This document shows, piece by piece, positions 53,683 through 61,711 of a stretch of 64,000 nt of DNA. The notes under the pieces were generated by a model that had not been told where the DNA came from, ran no database searches, and saw only the letters and a program-made list of their open reading frames with translations. Location: positions 1-64,000 of the forward strand of contig NZ_JAUZQD010000022.1 of NCBI RefSeq assembly GCF_030709675.1. The letters are read 5' to 3'. This DNA comes from Symbioplanes lichenis (GTDB lineage: Bacteria; Actinomycetota; Actinomycetes; Mycobacteriales; Micromonosporaceae). Within the stretch, counting starts at the first letter, position 1. Each line of letters starts with the position of its first letter. Position numbers and translations under genes: made by a program.

Positions 53683-55329
53683 GTGACATTGACTCTCAAT
53701 ACGACCATCGCCCTGCTCAGCGTCGCTGTGCCGCTGCTCGCGTTCGTCTGGGAGTTCGCGGTCGTGCGGCGCAAGAAGCTCGGCTATCGCGTCCAGATGG
53801 ACTCGCGGGCCTCGGGCACCACGCAGACGCCCGACGCCGAGGTGCTGCGGCGCATCGGGGCCAACGGGGACAAGGCGCTCACCGATCCCTCGTTCGTCCT
53901 CATCCGGATCGAGAACGCCGGATGGATGGAGATCGACGAGGGTGACTACCTGGCGCCGGGCGACGACTCGCCCGGCCTGTGGGTCAAGTTCAAGGGCAGG
54001 CGCGTCGTCGGCATGGCCTTGACCGACTACAGCGACGACGCCCTGGTGCACTTCTTCACCACGAGTGCCGGGGAGAGGCCCGGGTTCGGCAAGGAGGAGG
54101 AGCAGGAGGGCAAGGCCGGCGTGCTCCGGCTGCCGAAGGTCAAGCTCAACAACGGCGACTACTACAAGGTCATGGTGGTGCTGGAGCGCACGACCGGCGA
54201 GGTCGGGGACCCGTTCGAGCCGCCGGTCTTCGAGGGGGACCTGCTCGCCTGGCGCTTCCGGCGGCCCGCACGCGACCGCGCCCGGCCCGCGCGCCGGCAC
54301 CGCTGGTCCCCGTGGAAACGGGCCCGGCGCACCGAGAGCCACACCTTCGCCTCGGGGGCGGCGCTGGTCCTCATCGGCCTGCTGGCCACGGCCGTGCTCG
54401 CCCAGTCGGGGCTGACGCTCTTCGGCCGGCAGGACCCGCCGCCGCTGGACTGCGTCGGCGGCACGCTGCACCTGCACGGCTCCACCGCCTTCGAGCCCTC
54501 CGTCCGCCGGGCCGCCGAGACCTATCAGCGCCTCTGCGCCGCCAAGGGCGCGCGCATCGACGCCACGGACTTCCAGGGCAGCGGCGCCGGCATCACGACG
54601 CTGGAGGCCGCCGGCAACGACGCCGGCGAACTGGGGACCACCGGCGTCGGCAACCACCTCACCTTCCACGACGGCGAGCCGGCGGGCCCGCACCCGCAGC
54701 TGCTGGCCCGGCCCGTCGCGTACTCGCTCTACACGCTGGTGATCAACCCGGACGCCCGGGTCCGGACGCTGACCCTGTCCCAGATCCGCGACATCTACGC
54801 GGGCCGGATCACCAACTGGTCCGACGTGAAGGGCGCCGACCTGCCGGTCAACCTGGTCAACCGCTCGAGCACCTCGGGCACGCTGCAGGCGCTCGTCGAG
54901 CGTGTCCTCAACGACCCGGGCAGCGCCACGCGGATCGGCGTCCCGCCGCCCAGCACGCCCGACTGCGCGGCGCTGGGCAGGGACAAGCCCGGCAGCTGCG
55001 AGGCCGACAGCACCCAGGCGCTGCTGGAGACGGTCGCGGAGGTCCCCGGGGCACTCGGCATGAGCGAGGTGAGCAACGCCGCCACCGCCAAGCAGGTCGT
55101 CCAGGTGCGCATCGGCCAGGTGCCCGCCACGCCGGCCGGCGTCGAGGACGGCAGATACCCGTACTGGCAGACGGAGATCGCCTACACGTTCGGGGAGCTG
55201 CCGTCCGACTCGATCGCGGCGGGCTTCCTGCGGTATCTCACCGACCAGGGCGGCAAGGACATCCTGCGCGAGTTCGGCAACCGGCCCTGCTCCGAGACCG
55301 AGTATCCCTTGGTGTGCGAGCCGACCTGA
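53683..55329 (+). CDS. Membrane-anchored PstS-like (phosphate-binding-protein fold) protein with N-terminal cytoplasmic domain
   Basis: The 548-residue protein has an N-terminal span (about 7-27), a soluble beta-rich domain (about 30-200), a basic Arg/Pro stretch (about 196-215), a second span (224-242), and an outer PBP-like domain with PstS features: GTLHLHGSTAFEPSVRRAAE, LTLSQIRDIYAGRITNW and VNLVNRSSTSGTLQAL. No transport genes follow. The layout looks like a one-protein sensor whose cytoplasmic domain is unknown. The GTG at 53683 follows a GGGGG stretch. Phosphate as ligand is inferred from the fold only. Confidence 0.75.
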   Translation: MTLTLNTTIALLSVAVPLLAFVWEFAVVRRKKLGYRVQMDSRASGTTQTPDAEVLRRIGANGDKALTDPSFVLIRIENAGWMEIDEGDYLAPGDDSPGLWVKFKGRRVVGMALTDYSDDALVHFFTTSAGERPGFGKEEEQEGKAGVLRLPKVKLNNGDYYKVMVVLERTTGEVGDPFEPPVFEGDLLAWRFRRPARDRARPARRHRWSPWKRARRTESHTFASGAALVLIGLLATAVLAQSGLTLFGRQDPPPLDCVGGTLHLHGSTAFEPSVRRAAETYQRLCAAKGARIDATDFQGSGAGITTLEAAGNDAGELGTTGVGNHLTFHDGEPAGPHPQLLARPVAYSLYTLVINPDARVRTLTLSQIRDIYAGRITNWSDVKGADLPVNLVNRSSTSGTLQALVERVLNDPGSATRIGVPPPSTPDCAALGRDKPGSCEADSTQALLETVAEVPGALGMSEVSNAATAKQVVQVRIGQVPATPAGVEDGRYPYWQTEIAYTFGELPSDSIAAGFLRYLTDQGGKDILREFGNRPCSETEYPLVCEPT

Positions 55330-55330
55330 G

Positions 55331-56713
55331 TCACAGGCGCTGGAGCTGGGTGACGACCATGGCGACGGCGAAGAAGCCGTAGAACGCGATCGCGGCGAGC
55401 ATCCCGCCGAGGCGCCAGCCCCGCAGGCGTACGGGGGAAGGAAGGTCTCGGGTGTTGAGACGCACCAGCAGGACCGAGTAGAGCAGCGTGACCACCGAGG
55501 CCGCGCACGTCGAGACGATGAGCAGGCCGAGCGGCTGGGTGAAGCCGGCCAGCAGGATCAGCGAGCCGAGCACGATCTCGGCCCAGACGACGGTCAGGTA
55601 GAGGCGGGGCTCGGTCCAGCGGGCCGATGCGGCGAGATAGTTGCGGCGCAGGAAGTCGGCGGCGAGGCGGCCGATGATGTCGAGCAGGCCCATCGCGGCC
55701 GCCCACAGCGACACCGCGGCGACGGCCAGGAAGAGGATTTTGAGCCAGGTGCCGACCTCGGTGGCGAAGATGCCGGCCTGGATGCGCAGGAAGGACGGGT
55801 CGTTCGTGAGGTCGTCGCGGCCGAAGAGGGTCTCGTAGGCGAGCAGGCTCATCACGCCGATCGTCACGAAGCACACCGCGACGAAGGTGACGAGGTGCTC
55901 GAGGTTGGCCCGCCGCCACCAGACCGTCCAGCGGTCCTGGGAGTCCGGCGGGAAGGTGTAGAGGTCGGCGCCGGCGGCCTCCACCCGGCCGGTCACGGGC
56001 GACACCAGCTGCGGGACGTGGGCGCCCATGCCGTAGCGCTTGTCGCGGATCCAGTTGCTCAGGACCAGGTTGTGGACGCCCCCGGCGCCGGCCGCACCGA
56101 TCGCGCTCAGCAGCAGGGTGAACGAGATGCCGCCGGGTATCCGGCCGAACTCCGTGACGGTCGCCTTGGCCCCGGCGCCCCACGTGGACAGGGAGATCAC
56201 GAAGACGACCACGACGACCAGGAAGAACAGTGTCAGCGCCACCTTGGCCGTCTCGACCCGCTCGACCGTCGTGTAGATGACCTTGGAGAAGGTCAGGAGG
56301 ACGCCGATGGCCACGAGGACGCCGACGGTGATCCACACCGGGTCGCCCCCGCCGACCAGGTAGGTGAAGACGGTGGAGCCGCTGGTCGCCCAGCCCGGCC
56401 AGACGTACTGGAAGGCGCCGGCCAGGCAGATGAGGATGCCCCAGCCCTTCCACCAGCGGGAGAAGCCGGCGACGGCGGTCTGCCCGGTCGCGAGGGTGTA
56501 GCGCTCGATCTCCATGTTGATGACGAACTGCACGGCCAGGGTGGTGAAGGCGAGCCAGAGCAGGCCGAGGCCGCCGATCGCGGTCAGGTACGGCCAGAGG
56601 ATGATCTCGCCGGCGGCCATGCCGATGCCGACGGCGACGACGCCGGGGCCCACCATGCGGCGCAGGGGCAGGGGTTCGGGCAGTTCACGGGTGTGGATGG
56701 TGGTCGTGCTCAT
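55331..56713 (-). CDS. Nramp-family metal transporter-like protein
   Basis: The 460-residue protein has about eleven transmembrane segments and the Nramp layout, opening with VGPGVVAVGIGMAAGEIILW, where the canonical metal-site DPGN is not clearly present, and including SAIGAAGAGGVHNLVLSNWI. Its start lies inside the shikimate dehydrogenase gene (29-base overlap), so they are coupled. Divalent metal uptake for the metal-dependent dehydratase of this locus is one inference; transport of an organic acid is an alternative because key metal-binding residues are unclear. Confidence 0.8.
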   Translation of the reverse strand: MSTTTIHTRELPEPLPLRRMVGPGVVAVGIGMAAGEIILWPYLTAIGGLGLLWLAFTTLAVQFVINMEIERYTLATGQTAVAGFSRWWKGWGILICLAGAFQYVWPGWATSGSTVFTYLVGGGDPVWITVGVLVAIGVLLTFSKVIYTTVERVETAKVALTLFFLVVVVVFVISLSTWGAGAKATVTEFGRIPGGISFTLLLSAIGAAGAGGVHNLVLSNWIRDKRYGMGAHVPQLVSPVTGRVEAAGADLYTFPPDSQDRWTVWWRRANLEHLVTFVAVCFVTIGVMSLLAYETLFGRDDLTNDPSFLRIQAGIFATEVGTWLKILFLAVAAVSLWAAAMGLLDIIGRLAADFLRRNYLAASARWTEPRLYLTVVWAEIVLGSLILLAGFTQPLGLLIVSTCAASVVTLLYSVLLVRLNTRDLPSPVRLRGWRLGGMLAAIAFYGFFAVAMVVTQLQRL

Positions 56714-57563
56714 GGGGCGCTCCAATGAGGTCGGCGACGTGCCGCAGCATCCGGGCGGTGCCGGGGGCGCGCCCGGTGAACAGCTCGAACGCGGCGGCGG
56801 CCTGGAAGGCGCACATCGCCGCGCCGCCGGCCGCCCGCGCCCCGGCGGCCCGGGCGGTGCGCAGCAGTTCGGTGTCCACGGGCAGATAGACGATGTCGGC
56901 GACCCACAGGCCACCGTGGAGGAGTCCGGCGGGGACGGGTGAGCCGGGGTGCGAGTGCATGCCGACCGGGCTGGCGTTGACGATGCCGTCGGTGGTGGCC
57001 ACGAGCTCGGGCAGGCGTTCCGGACCGGCGAAGGCGAGGCGTTCCGGGCCGGCGAAGGCGAGGCGTTCCGGGCCGGCGAAGGGCGCCGCCGCGAGGGACG
57101 AGAGCCGGTCAGGGTCCGGGTCGACGACGGTGAGCCGGCCGGCGCCCAGGCCGAGGAGAGCGTACGCACAGGCGGCCCCCGCTCCGCCCGCGCCCAGCTG
57201 CACGACGTGACCGGTCGCGGCGTCCGGCAACTGCGTGCGGAAGGACTCGGTGAACCCGTACGCGTCGGTGTTGTAGCCGTACCGCCGCCCGGCGCGGAAG
57301 ACCACCGTGTTGACCGCGCCGATCGCCCGGGCCTGCGGGGACAGCTGATCGAGCAGCGGGATCACCTGCTGCTTGAACGGATGGGTGACGTTGACCCCGG
57401 CGAAGCCGCCGCGCTGGGCCTGATCCAGCGCGGCGCCGGGCGCCCGGTCCCGGTCGAACAGCGTGTAGCTCAGGTCGAGCCCCTGGTGAGCCGCCTCGGT
57501 CTGGTGCAGGGCCGGCGACAACGACGCCCCGATCCCCGCACCGATCAGGCCACACCTCACCAT
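56685..57563 (-). CDS. Shikimate/quinate dehydrogenase-like protein with internal 8-residue repeat
   Basis: The 292-residue protein is of the AroE/YdiB/QsuD family: GLIGAGIGASLSPALHQTEA, GVNVTHPFKQQVIPLLD (catalytic Lys), GAVNTV, YNTDAYGF and the Rossmann loop QLGAGGAGAACAYALLGLGA. The context with a dehydroshikimate-dehydratase-like fusion suggests a catabolic quinate/shikimate dehydrogenase rather than the biosynthetic AroE. An in-frame run of FAGPERLA units (57013-57083) is inserted near residue 165. The ATG at 57563 follows GAGAGGTAG; an ATG at 57581 lacks a site. The gene overlaps the Nramp gene by 29 bases. Confidence 0.88.
   Translation of the reverse strand: MVRCGLIGAGIGASLSPALHQTEAAHQGLDLSYTLFDRDRAPGAALDQAQRGGFAGVNVTHPFKQQVIPLLDQLSPQARAIGAVNTVVFRAGRRYGYNTDAYGFTESFRTQLPDAATGHVVQLGAGGAGAACAYALLGLGAGRLTVVDPDPDRLSSLAAAPFAGPERLAFAGPERLAFAGPERLPELVATTDGIVNASPVGMHSHPGSPVPAGLLHGGLWVADIVYLPVDTELLRTARAAGARAAGGAAMCAFQAAAAFELFTGRAPGTARMLRHVADLIGAPHEHDHHPHP
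57013..57083. repeat. 24-bp tandem repeat, about three copies, in-frame in the dehydrogenase gene
   Basis: Copies at 57013-57036, 57037-57060 and 57061-57083 (last one truncated) are nearly identical, the first with one substitution. Each encodes Phe-Ala-Gly-Pro-Glu-Arg-Leu-Ala, so length changes would stay in frame. Confidence 0.88.
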
Positions 57564-57582
57564 GAGATCTACCTCTCTCAAT

Positions 57583-57600
57583 GTACGAACTGGTACGTTA
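57583..57600. promoter_or_regulatory. Candidate regulator site between shikimate dehydrogenase and TetR genes
   Basis: Two GTACGAAC/GTACGTTA half-sites (57583-57590 and 57593-57600) lie 10 bases apart in the 84-bp divergent region, the only AT-richer part of it. Likely site for the adjacent TetR protein. Confidence 0.45.
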
Positions 57601-57647
57601 GTTATCAGCTGTGGCGCAGGTCACTGTCAAGAGGCGTGGAGGGAACG

Positions 57648-58271
57648 ATGCTCCTGAGCGTGGAGAGGCAACGTGACGCCGACCGGACGCGGGCGGACAT
57701 CCTGGACGTGGCCACCGGCGAGTTCGCCGAGCGCGGCTACGGCGGCGCCCGGGTCGACGAGATCGCGGCGCGGACCCGCACGACCAAGCGGATGATCTAC
57801 TACTACTTCGGCGGCAAGGAGCAGCTCTACCAGGCGGTGCTGGAGCGGGCGTACGCGCAGATCCGCGCCGCCGAACGCGCCGTCGACGTCGACCACCTCG
57901 ACCCCGTCGCCGCCGTGCGCCGCATCGCCGAGGTGACCTTCGAGCACCACGAGGCCCATCCCGCCTTCGTCAAACTGGTCGGCGCGGAGAACGCCCAGCA
58001 CGCCGCGCACGTGACCCGCCTCGCCGGGGCGAACAGCTCCGCCGTCGACCTGCTGCGCGGCGTCCTCGAGCGCGGCCGCCGCGAGGGGGTCTTCCGCTCC
58101 GGTGTGGACGCCCTCGACGTGCACATGCTGATCAGCTCGTTCTGCTTCTTCCGGGTCGCCAACCGGCACACCTTCGGCGCCCTGTTCGGCCGCGACCTGC
58201 TCGACCCGGCCCGCCGCGCGCACTACCGCGAGATGCTCGGGGACCTGCTCACCCGGTACCTGCGGCCATGA
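57648..58271 (+). CDS. TetR-family regulator of the quinate/shikimate locus
   Basis: The 207-residue protein has a TetR HTH (ARVDEIAARTRTTKRMIYYYF, about residues 33-53 with YYYFGGKEQLYQAVL after it) and a C-terminal helical domain. Close relatives regulate aromatic or shikimate catabolism. The ATG at 57648 follows GTGGAGGGAACG. Its stop overlaps the dehydratase start (ATGA), so it is co-transcribed with the enzyme and divergent from the dehydrogenase, suggesting it controls both. Confidence 0.87.
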   Translation: MLLSVERQRDADRTRADILDVATGEFAERGYGGARVDEIAARTRTTKRMIYYYFGGKEQLYQAVLERAYAQIRAAERAVDVDHLDPVAAVRRIAEVTFEHHEAHPAFVKLVGAENAQHAAHVTRLAGANSSAVDLLRGVLERGRREGVFRSGVDALDVHMLISSFCFFRVANRHTFGALFGRDLLDPARRAHYREMLGDLLTRYLRP

Positions 58272-60079
58272 CCCGCGGCATCGCGACGGTGTGCCTCTCC
58301 GGCACGCTCGACGACAAGCTCGCCGCCGCGGCGGCCGCCGGCTTCGACGGCATCGAGCTCTTCGAGAACGACCTCGTCGTGTCGCCCCGCTCGCCCGCCG
58401 AGATCCGCGCCCGCTGCGCCGATCTGGGCCTGACGATCGACCTCTACCAGCCGTTCCGCGACTTCGAGGCCGTACCACCCGCGCTCCTGCGCGCGAACCT
58501 GGCCCGCGCCGAGCGCAAGTTCGCCGTCATGGCCGGGCTCGGCGCGGACACCCTGCTCGTCTGCTCCTCGGTGTCCCCGGACACCCGCGCCGACGACGAC
58601 CTGGCGGCCGAGCAGCTCGCCCTGCTGGCCGACCGGGCGGCGGAGCACGGGATCCGCGTCGCCTACGAGGCGCTCGCCTGGGGCCGGCACGTCTCCACGT
58701 GGGACCACTCGTGGCGCATCGTGCAGCGGGCCGGGCACCCCGCGCTCGGGCTCTGCCTCGACTCCTTCCACGTGCTCTCCCGCGACTCCGACCCGGCGGG
58801 CATCGCGGGCATCACGCCCGGCAAGATCTTCCACGTCCAGCTCGCCGACGCCCCGCGCCTGCGCATGGACGTGCTGCAGTGGAGCCGGCACCACCGGCTG
58901 TTCCCCGGGCAGGGCGCCTTCGACCTGCCCCGGTTCGTGGCCCTGGCCCGGGCGGCGGGCTACGGCGGGCCGCTGTCGCTCGAGGTGTTCAACGACGTGT
59001 TCCGGCAGGCGGACCCGTACCGGACCGCGGTCGACGCCATGCGCTCGCTGATCGCGCTGGAGGAGGAGCGGCTCCCGCCGGCCCCCGAGCTGGCCGGGCA
59101 CGCCTTCACCGAGCTCGCCGTCGACCACCGCACCGGCCCCGAGCTGCGGGACACGCTGCGCCGCCTCGGCTTCGCGCACACCGGCCGGCACCGCACCAAA
59201 CCGGTCGAGCTCTGGGAGCAACAGGCCTGCCGGATCGTGCTCAACAGCGCGGTCACCACGCCGGGTCCGGCTCGCGTCAGCGCGTTCGCGGTGACGTCGG
59301 CGGAGCCCCGCCATTCCCTCGTACGCGCGGAGGCCCTGCTCGCCCCGGCCCACCCGAACGTCCGCGGCCCCGGCGAGGCGGAACTGGCCGCGATCACGGC
59401 GCCCGACGGGGCGAGCGTTTTCGTGACCGGCCCCGGCGACGTGTGGCGCCGGGACTTCCTGGCGACCGGCGAGCCGGCGGCGCCCGGGGCGGGGCTGCTC
59501 GCCACCGATCACCTCGGGCTGTCGCAGCCGTTCGACCACTTCGACGAGGCGCGGCTGTTCTACCGCTCGGTGCTGGGCCTGTCCGACCTCACCTCTTTCC
59601 TCGGCGAGGAGTTCGCGGCCCCGTACGGGATGATGCGCACCCACGACGTCGCCAACGCCGCGCGTACGGTGCGCATCGCCCTCACCGTCGCCCTCCTGCA
59701 CCGCGGCGGCTGGGCGCCCGCCGTCACCGACCCGCAGCACGTCGCCTTCCGCACCGCCGACATCAAGGCCACCGCCGCGGCGATCGGCGCCCCCGTCCTC
59801 CCGGTGCCGGACAACTACTACGCCGACCTCGACGCCCGCTTCGCCCTGCCCGCCGGGCAGCTGGCCACCCTGCGCCGGTACGGCCTGCTCTACGACCGCG
59901 ACCCCCACGGCGGCGAACTGCTGCACCTCTACACCCCGGTCCTCGGCGGCCGCGTCTTCTTCGAGATCGTCGAGCGCCGCGGCGGCCACGACGGCTCGGG
60001 CGCCGCCAACGCCCCGGTCCGGATGGCCGCCCAGCGCCACCACCGGCTGCTGACTTCATCCCGGCAGGACGCCGGCTGA
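58268..60079 (+). CDS. 3-Dehydroshikimate-dehydratase-like fusion (AP-endonuclease-2 barrel plus HPPD-like VOC domains)
   Basis: The 603-residue protein joins a TIM-barrel of the sugar-phosphate-isomerase/AP endonuclease 2 class (about 1-270; FDGIELFENDL, RVAYEALAWGRHVSTW, GLCLDSFH, and FHVQLADAPR with likely metal ligands Glu, Asp, His) to two VOC/4-hydroxyphenylpyruvate-dioxygenase-like domains (about 290-600; HLGLSQPFDHFDEARLFYRS, HVAFRTADIKATAAAIGAP). This architecture is that of QuiC/QsuB-type 3-dehydroshikimate dehydratases, which make protocatechuate. The neighbouring dehydrogenase would supply its substrate. The HPPD-like half is often non-catalytic. Confidence 0.87.
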   Translation: MTRGIATVCLSGTLDDKLAAAAAAGFDGIELFENDLVVSPRSPAEIRARCADLGLTIDLYQPFRDFEAVPPALLRANLARAERKFAVMAGLGADTLLVCSSVSPDTRADDDLAAEQLALLADRAAEHGIRVAYEALAWGRHVSTWDHSWRIVQRAGHPALGLCLDSFHVLSRDSDPAGIAGITPGKIFHVQLADAPRLRMDVLQWSRHHRLFPGQGAFDLPRFVALARAAGYGGPLSLEVFNDVFRQADPYRTAVDAMRSLIALEEERLPPAPELAGHAFTELAVDHRTGPELRDTLRRLGFAHTGRHRTKPVELWEQQACRIVLNSAVTTPGPARVSAFAVTSAEPRHSLVRAEALLAPAHPNVRGPGEAELAAITAPDGASVFVTGPGDVWRRDFLATGEPAAPGAGLLATDHLGLSQPFDHFDEARLFYRSVLGLSDLTSFLGEEFAAPYGMMRTHDVANAARTVRIALTVALLHRGGWAPAVTDPQHVAFRTADIKATAAAIGAPVLPVPDNYYADLDARFALPAGQLATLRRYGLLYDRDPHGGELLHLYTPVLGGRVFFEIVERRGGHDGSGAANAPVRMAAQRHHRLLTSSRQDAG

Positions 60080-60094
60080 GCCCGGGCCGGCTGA

Positions 60095-60907
60095 TCAGAA
60101 CGTGCCGTGAACCGTGGCCTTCCTCGTGCCGGCGGTCGTGGTCACCTTCCAGGTGTCGCCGGAGGTCGGGCGGTCCTTCTCGTGGTTGTACTGCGACGCG
60201 AAGGTGTACTCGCCCGGGGAGACCGTGTAGCCGTCCTTGAGCAGGAAGTGGTAGACGATCGTGTCGCCCTGCTCGGTGTAGGTCTTGTCGGCCAGGTGGT
60301 CGTCCGGCAGGGTCGTCCAGATGCCCGGGGTGGTGGCGCCGCCGGTCCGCTTCACGGTGACCGTCACCTCGAGGGCGCTGACCTCCTTGGTCAGCGTCAT
60401 GATCAGGTCGGCCTGCGACCACACCGGGTTGGGGTTCGGGTTGATGCCGGCCGCGACGGTCAGGTGGCCGTCCTTCTCGGTCGAGCTCGGCGTGCCCGTC
60501 CCGGTCGAGGCGGGGGTCTGCGGGCTGCGGCCGCTGCCCTTGGTGGAGGACTGCTTGGTCGAGGGGGCCGCCCGGGTCCCCGACGACACGCCCGGTTCCG
60601 GCTTCCGGTCCGGGGTCCGGCTCGCCGGCGCGGGCGTGACCGGCGCCGTGGCGGCGGTGGTCGGCGCGGCGACCTCGCCGTCCGGGGTGTTGTCGCTGGC
60701 CGCGAGGCGGATCCCGGCGAAGCTGGCCACGACCACCACGGCGACGCCGGCCGCGGCCGCCACCGGGTTCAGGCGGGGGCGGACGAGGCGGCGGTTCTCC
60801 GCCCGGCCGCGGATCATCCGGTCGAACATGGCGTCGCGGTCCGGCTGGTGCCGCTCCGCCTCCTGGCGCAACGCGGCCCGGAGGCGGCGCTCGTCGTGCT
60901 CACGCAT
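60095..60907 (-). CDS. Putative membrane anti-sigma factor with extracytoplasmic domain
   Basis: The 270-residue protein has a basic cytoplasmic N-terminus (about 45 residues), one span (about 47-66), a Thr/Pro/Ser-rich linker (about 75-145), and an outer beta-sandwich-like domain. It overlaps the ECF sigma gene by eight bases, the usual arrangement of sigma and cognate anti-sigma factor. I see no HxxxCxxC zinc motif in the cytoplasmic part. The function is inferred from position. Confidence 0.7.
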   Translation of the reverse strand: MREHDERRLRAALRQEAERHQPDRDAMFDRMIRGRAENRRLVRPRLNPVAAAAGVAVVVVASFAGIRLAASDNTPDGEVAAPTTAATAPVTPAPASRTPDRKPEPGVSSGTRAAPSTKQSSTKGSGRSPQTPASTGTGTPSSTEKDGHLTVAAGINPNPNPVWSQADLIMTLTKEVSALEVTVTVKRTGGATTPGIWTTLPDDHLADKTYTEQGDTIVYHFLLKDGYTVSPGEYTFASQYNHEKDRPTSGDTWKVTTTAGTRKATVHGTF

Positions 60908-61424
60908 GTCGGCCTCCCAAGCCCAGTTCGATCGGTGAGTCCTGCAGGAACGTGCTCAGTTGCGCGGCGCCGCGCGAGGTCTGGCTCTTCACGGCGCCGA
61001 CCGAGATGCCCAGGATCTCGGCCACCTCGCGCTCCGGGACGTCGAAGGCGTAGCGCAGCACCACGCACTCCCGGCGCCGGACCGGCAGCTTGCTCAGCGC
61101 CGCCCGCACGTCCAGCACCGCCGGGGTGTCCGGCTCGCTCCGGTCCCGGCGCAGCAGCCCCAGGCGGAGCATCCCGTGCCGCTCCCGGGTCTGCTTCTTG
61201 ATCCACTGCCGGGCCAGGTTGGTGACGATGCCCCGGGCGTACGCGAGCGGGCTGTCCGCCGCCCGCACCCGCGCCCAGTGCCGCCACACCTCGGTGAACG
61301 CGTCCGCGGCCAGGTCGTCGGCGATCCCGGACTCGCCCGTGACGAGGTACGCGAGCCGCGACAGGTCCGCGTGGTGGGAGTCGAAGAAGCGCCGGAAGGC
61401 ACGTTCGGCGTCGAGATCGGTCAC
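60900..61424 (-). CDS. ECF RNA polymerase sigma factor (SigE-like)
   Basis: The 174-residue protein has region 2 (RLAYLVTGESGIADDLAADAFTEVWRHW) and region 4 (LPVRRRECVVLRYAFDVPER to VGAVKSQTSRGAAQLSTFL). The GTG start at 61424 precedes MTDLDAERAFRRFFDSH. It is the first gene of a two-gene unit with the putative anti-sigma factor. The next gene upstream (GH42) is on the same strand but separated by a strong terminator. Confidence 0.9.
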   Translation of the reverse strand: MTDLDAERAFRRFFDSHHADLSRLAYLVTGESGIADDLAADAFTEVWRHWARVRAADSPLAYARGIVTNLARQWIKKQTRERHGMLRLGLLRRDRSEPDTPAVLDVRAALSKLPVRRRECVVLRYAFDVPEREVAEILGISVGAVKSQTSRGAAQLSTFLQDSPIELGLGGRHA

Positions 61425-61660
61425 TCAGGCCTTCCTGGGTCTTGCCGGCCCGGTGCGGCGGGCGGGGCCGGGTCGTGCGGGTGGAGCGGGGGCCGGCTGC
61501 CCCGGCGCGTGGGGGCACTGGGGTCCGGGACAGCCGGAGTATGTCAGCCGATCGGGGTGCCGGTCCCACGCGGGGAGGCCGGGAGGTCCGGGACCGGCCT
61601 CTCCGCGCGCGACCAACCCTCTAGTGGCTCATGGGCGCGGAAAGGTTGCCCGGCCCGGAG

Positions 61661-61700
61661 AAAAAATCCGGCCGCCTCCCGGGTGCGGGAGACGGCCGGA
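61661..61700 (-). terminator. Rho-independent terminator of the beta-galactosidase operon
   Basis: On the minus strand a 14-bp stem (61700-61687 with 61680-61667, one G-T wobble) and 6-base loop are followed by TTTTTT (A6 at 61661-61666). Confidence 0.9.
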
Positions 61701-61711
61701 CATATGGTGCG

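Noticed and set aside
58223..60043. 606-codon minus-strand open frame opposite the dehydratase-like fusion
   Set aside because: Antisense shadow with Arg/Gly/Val-rich low-complexity translation.
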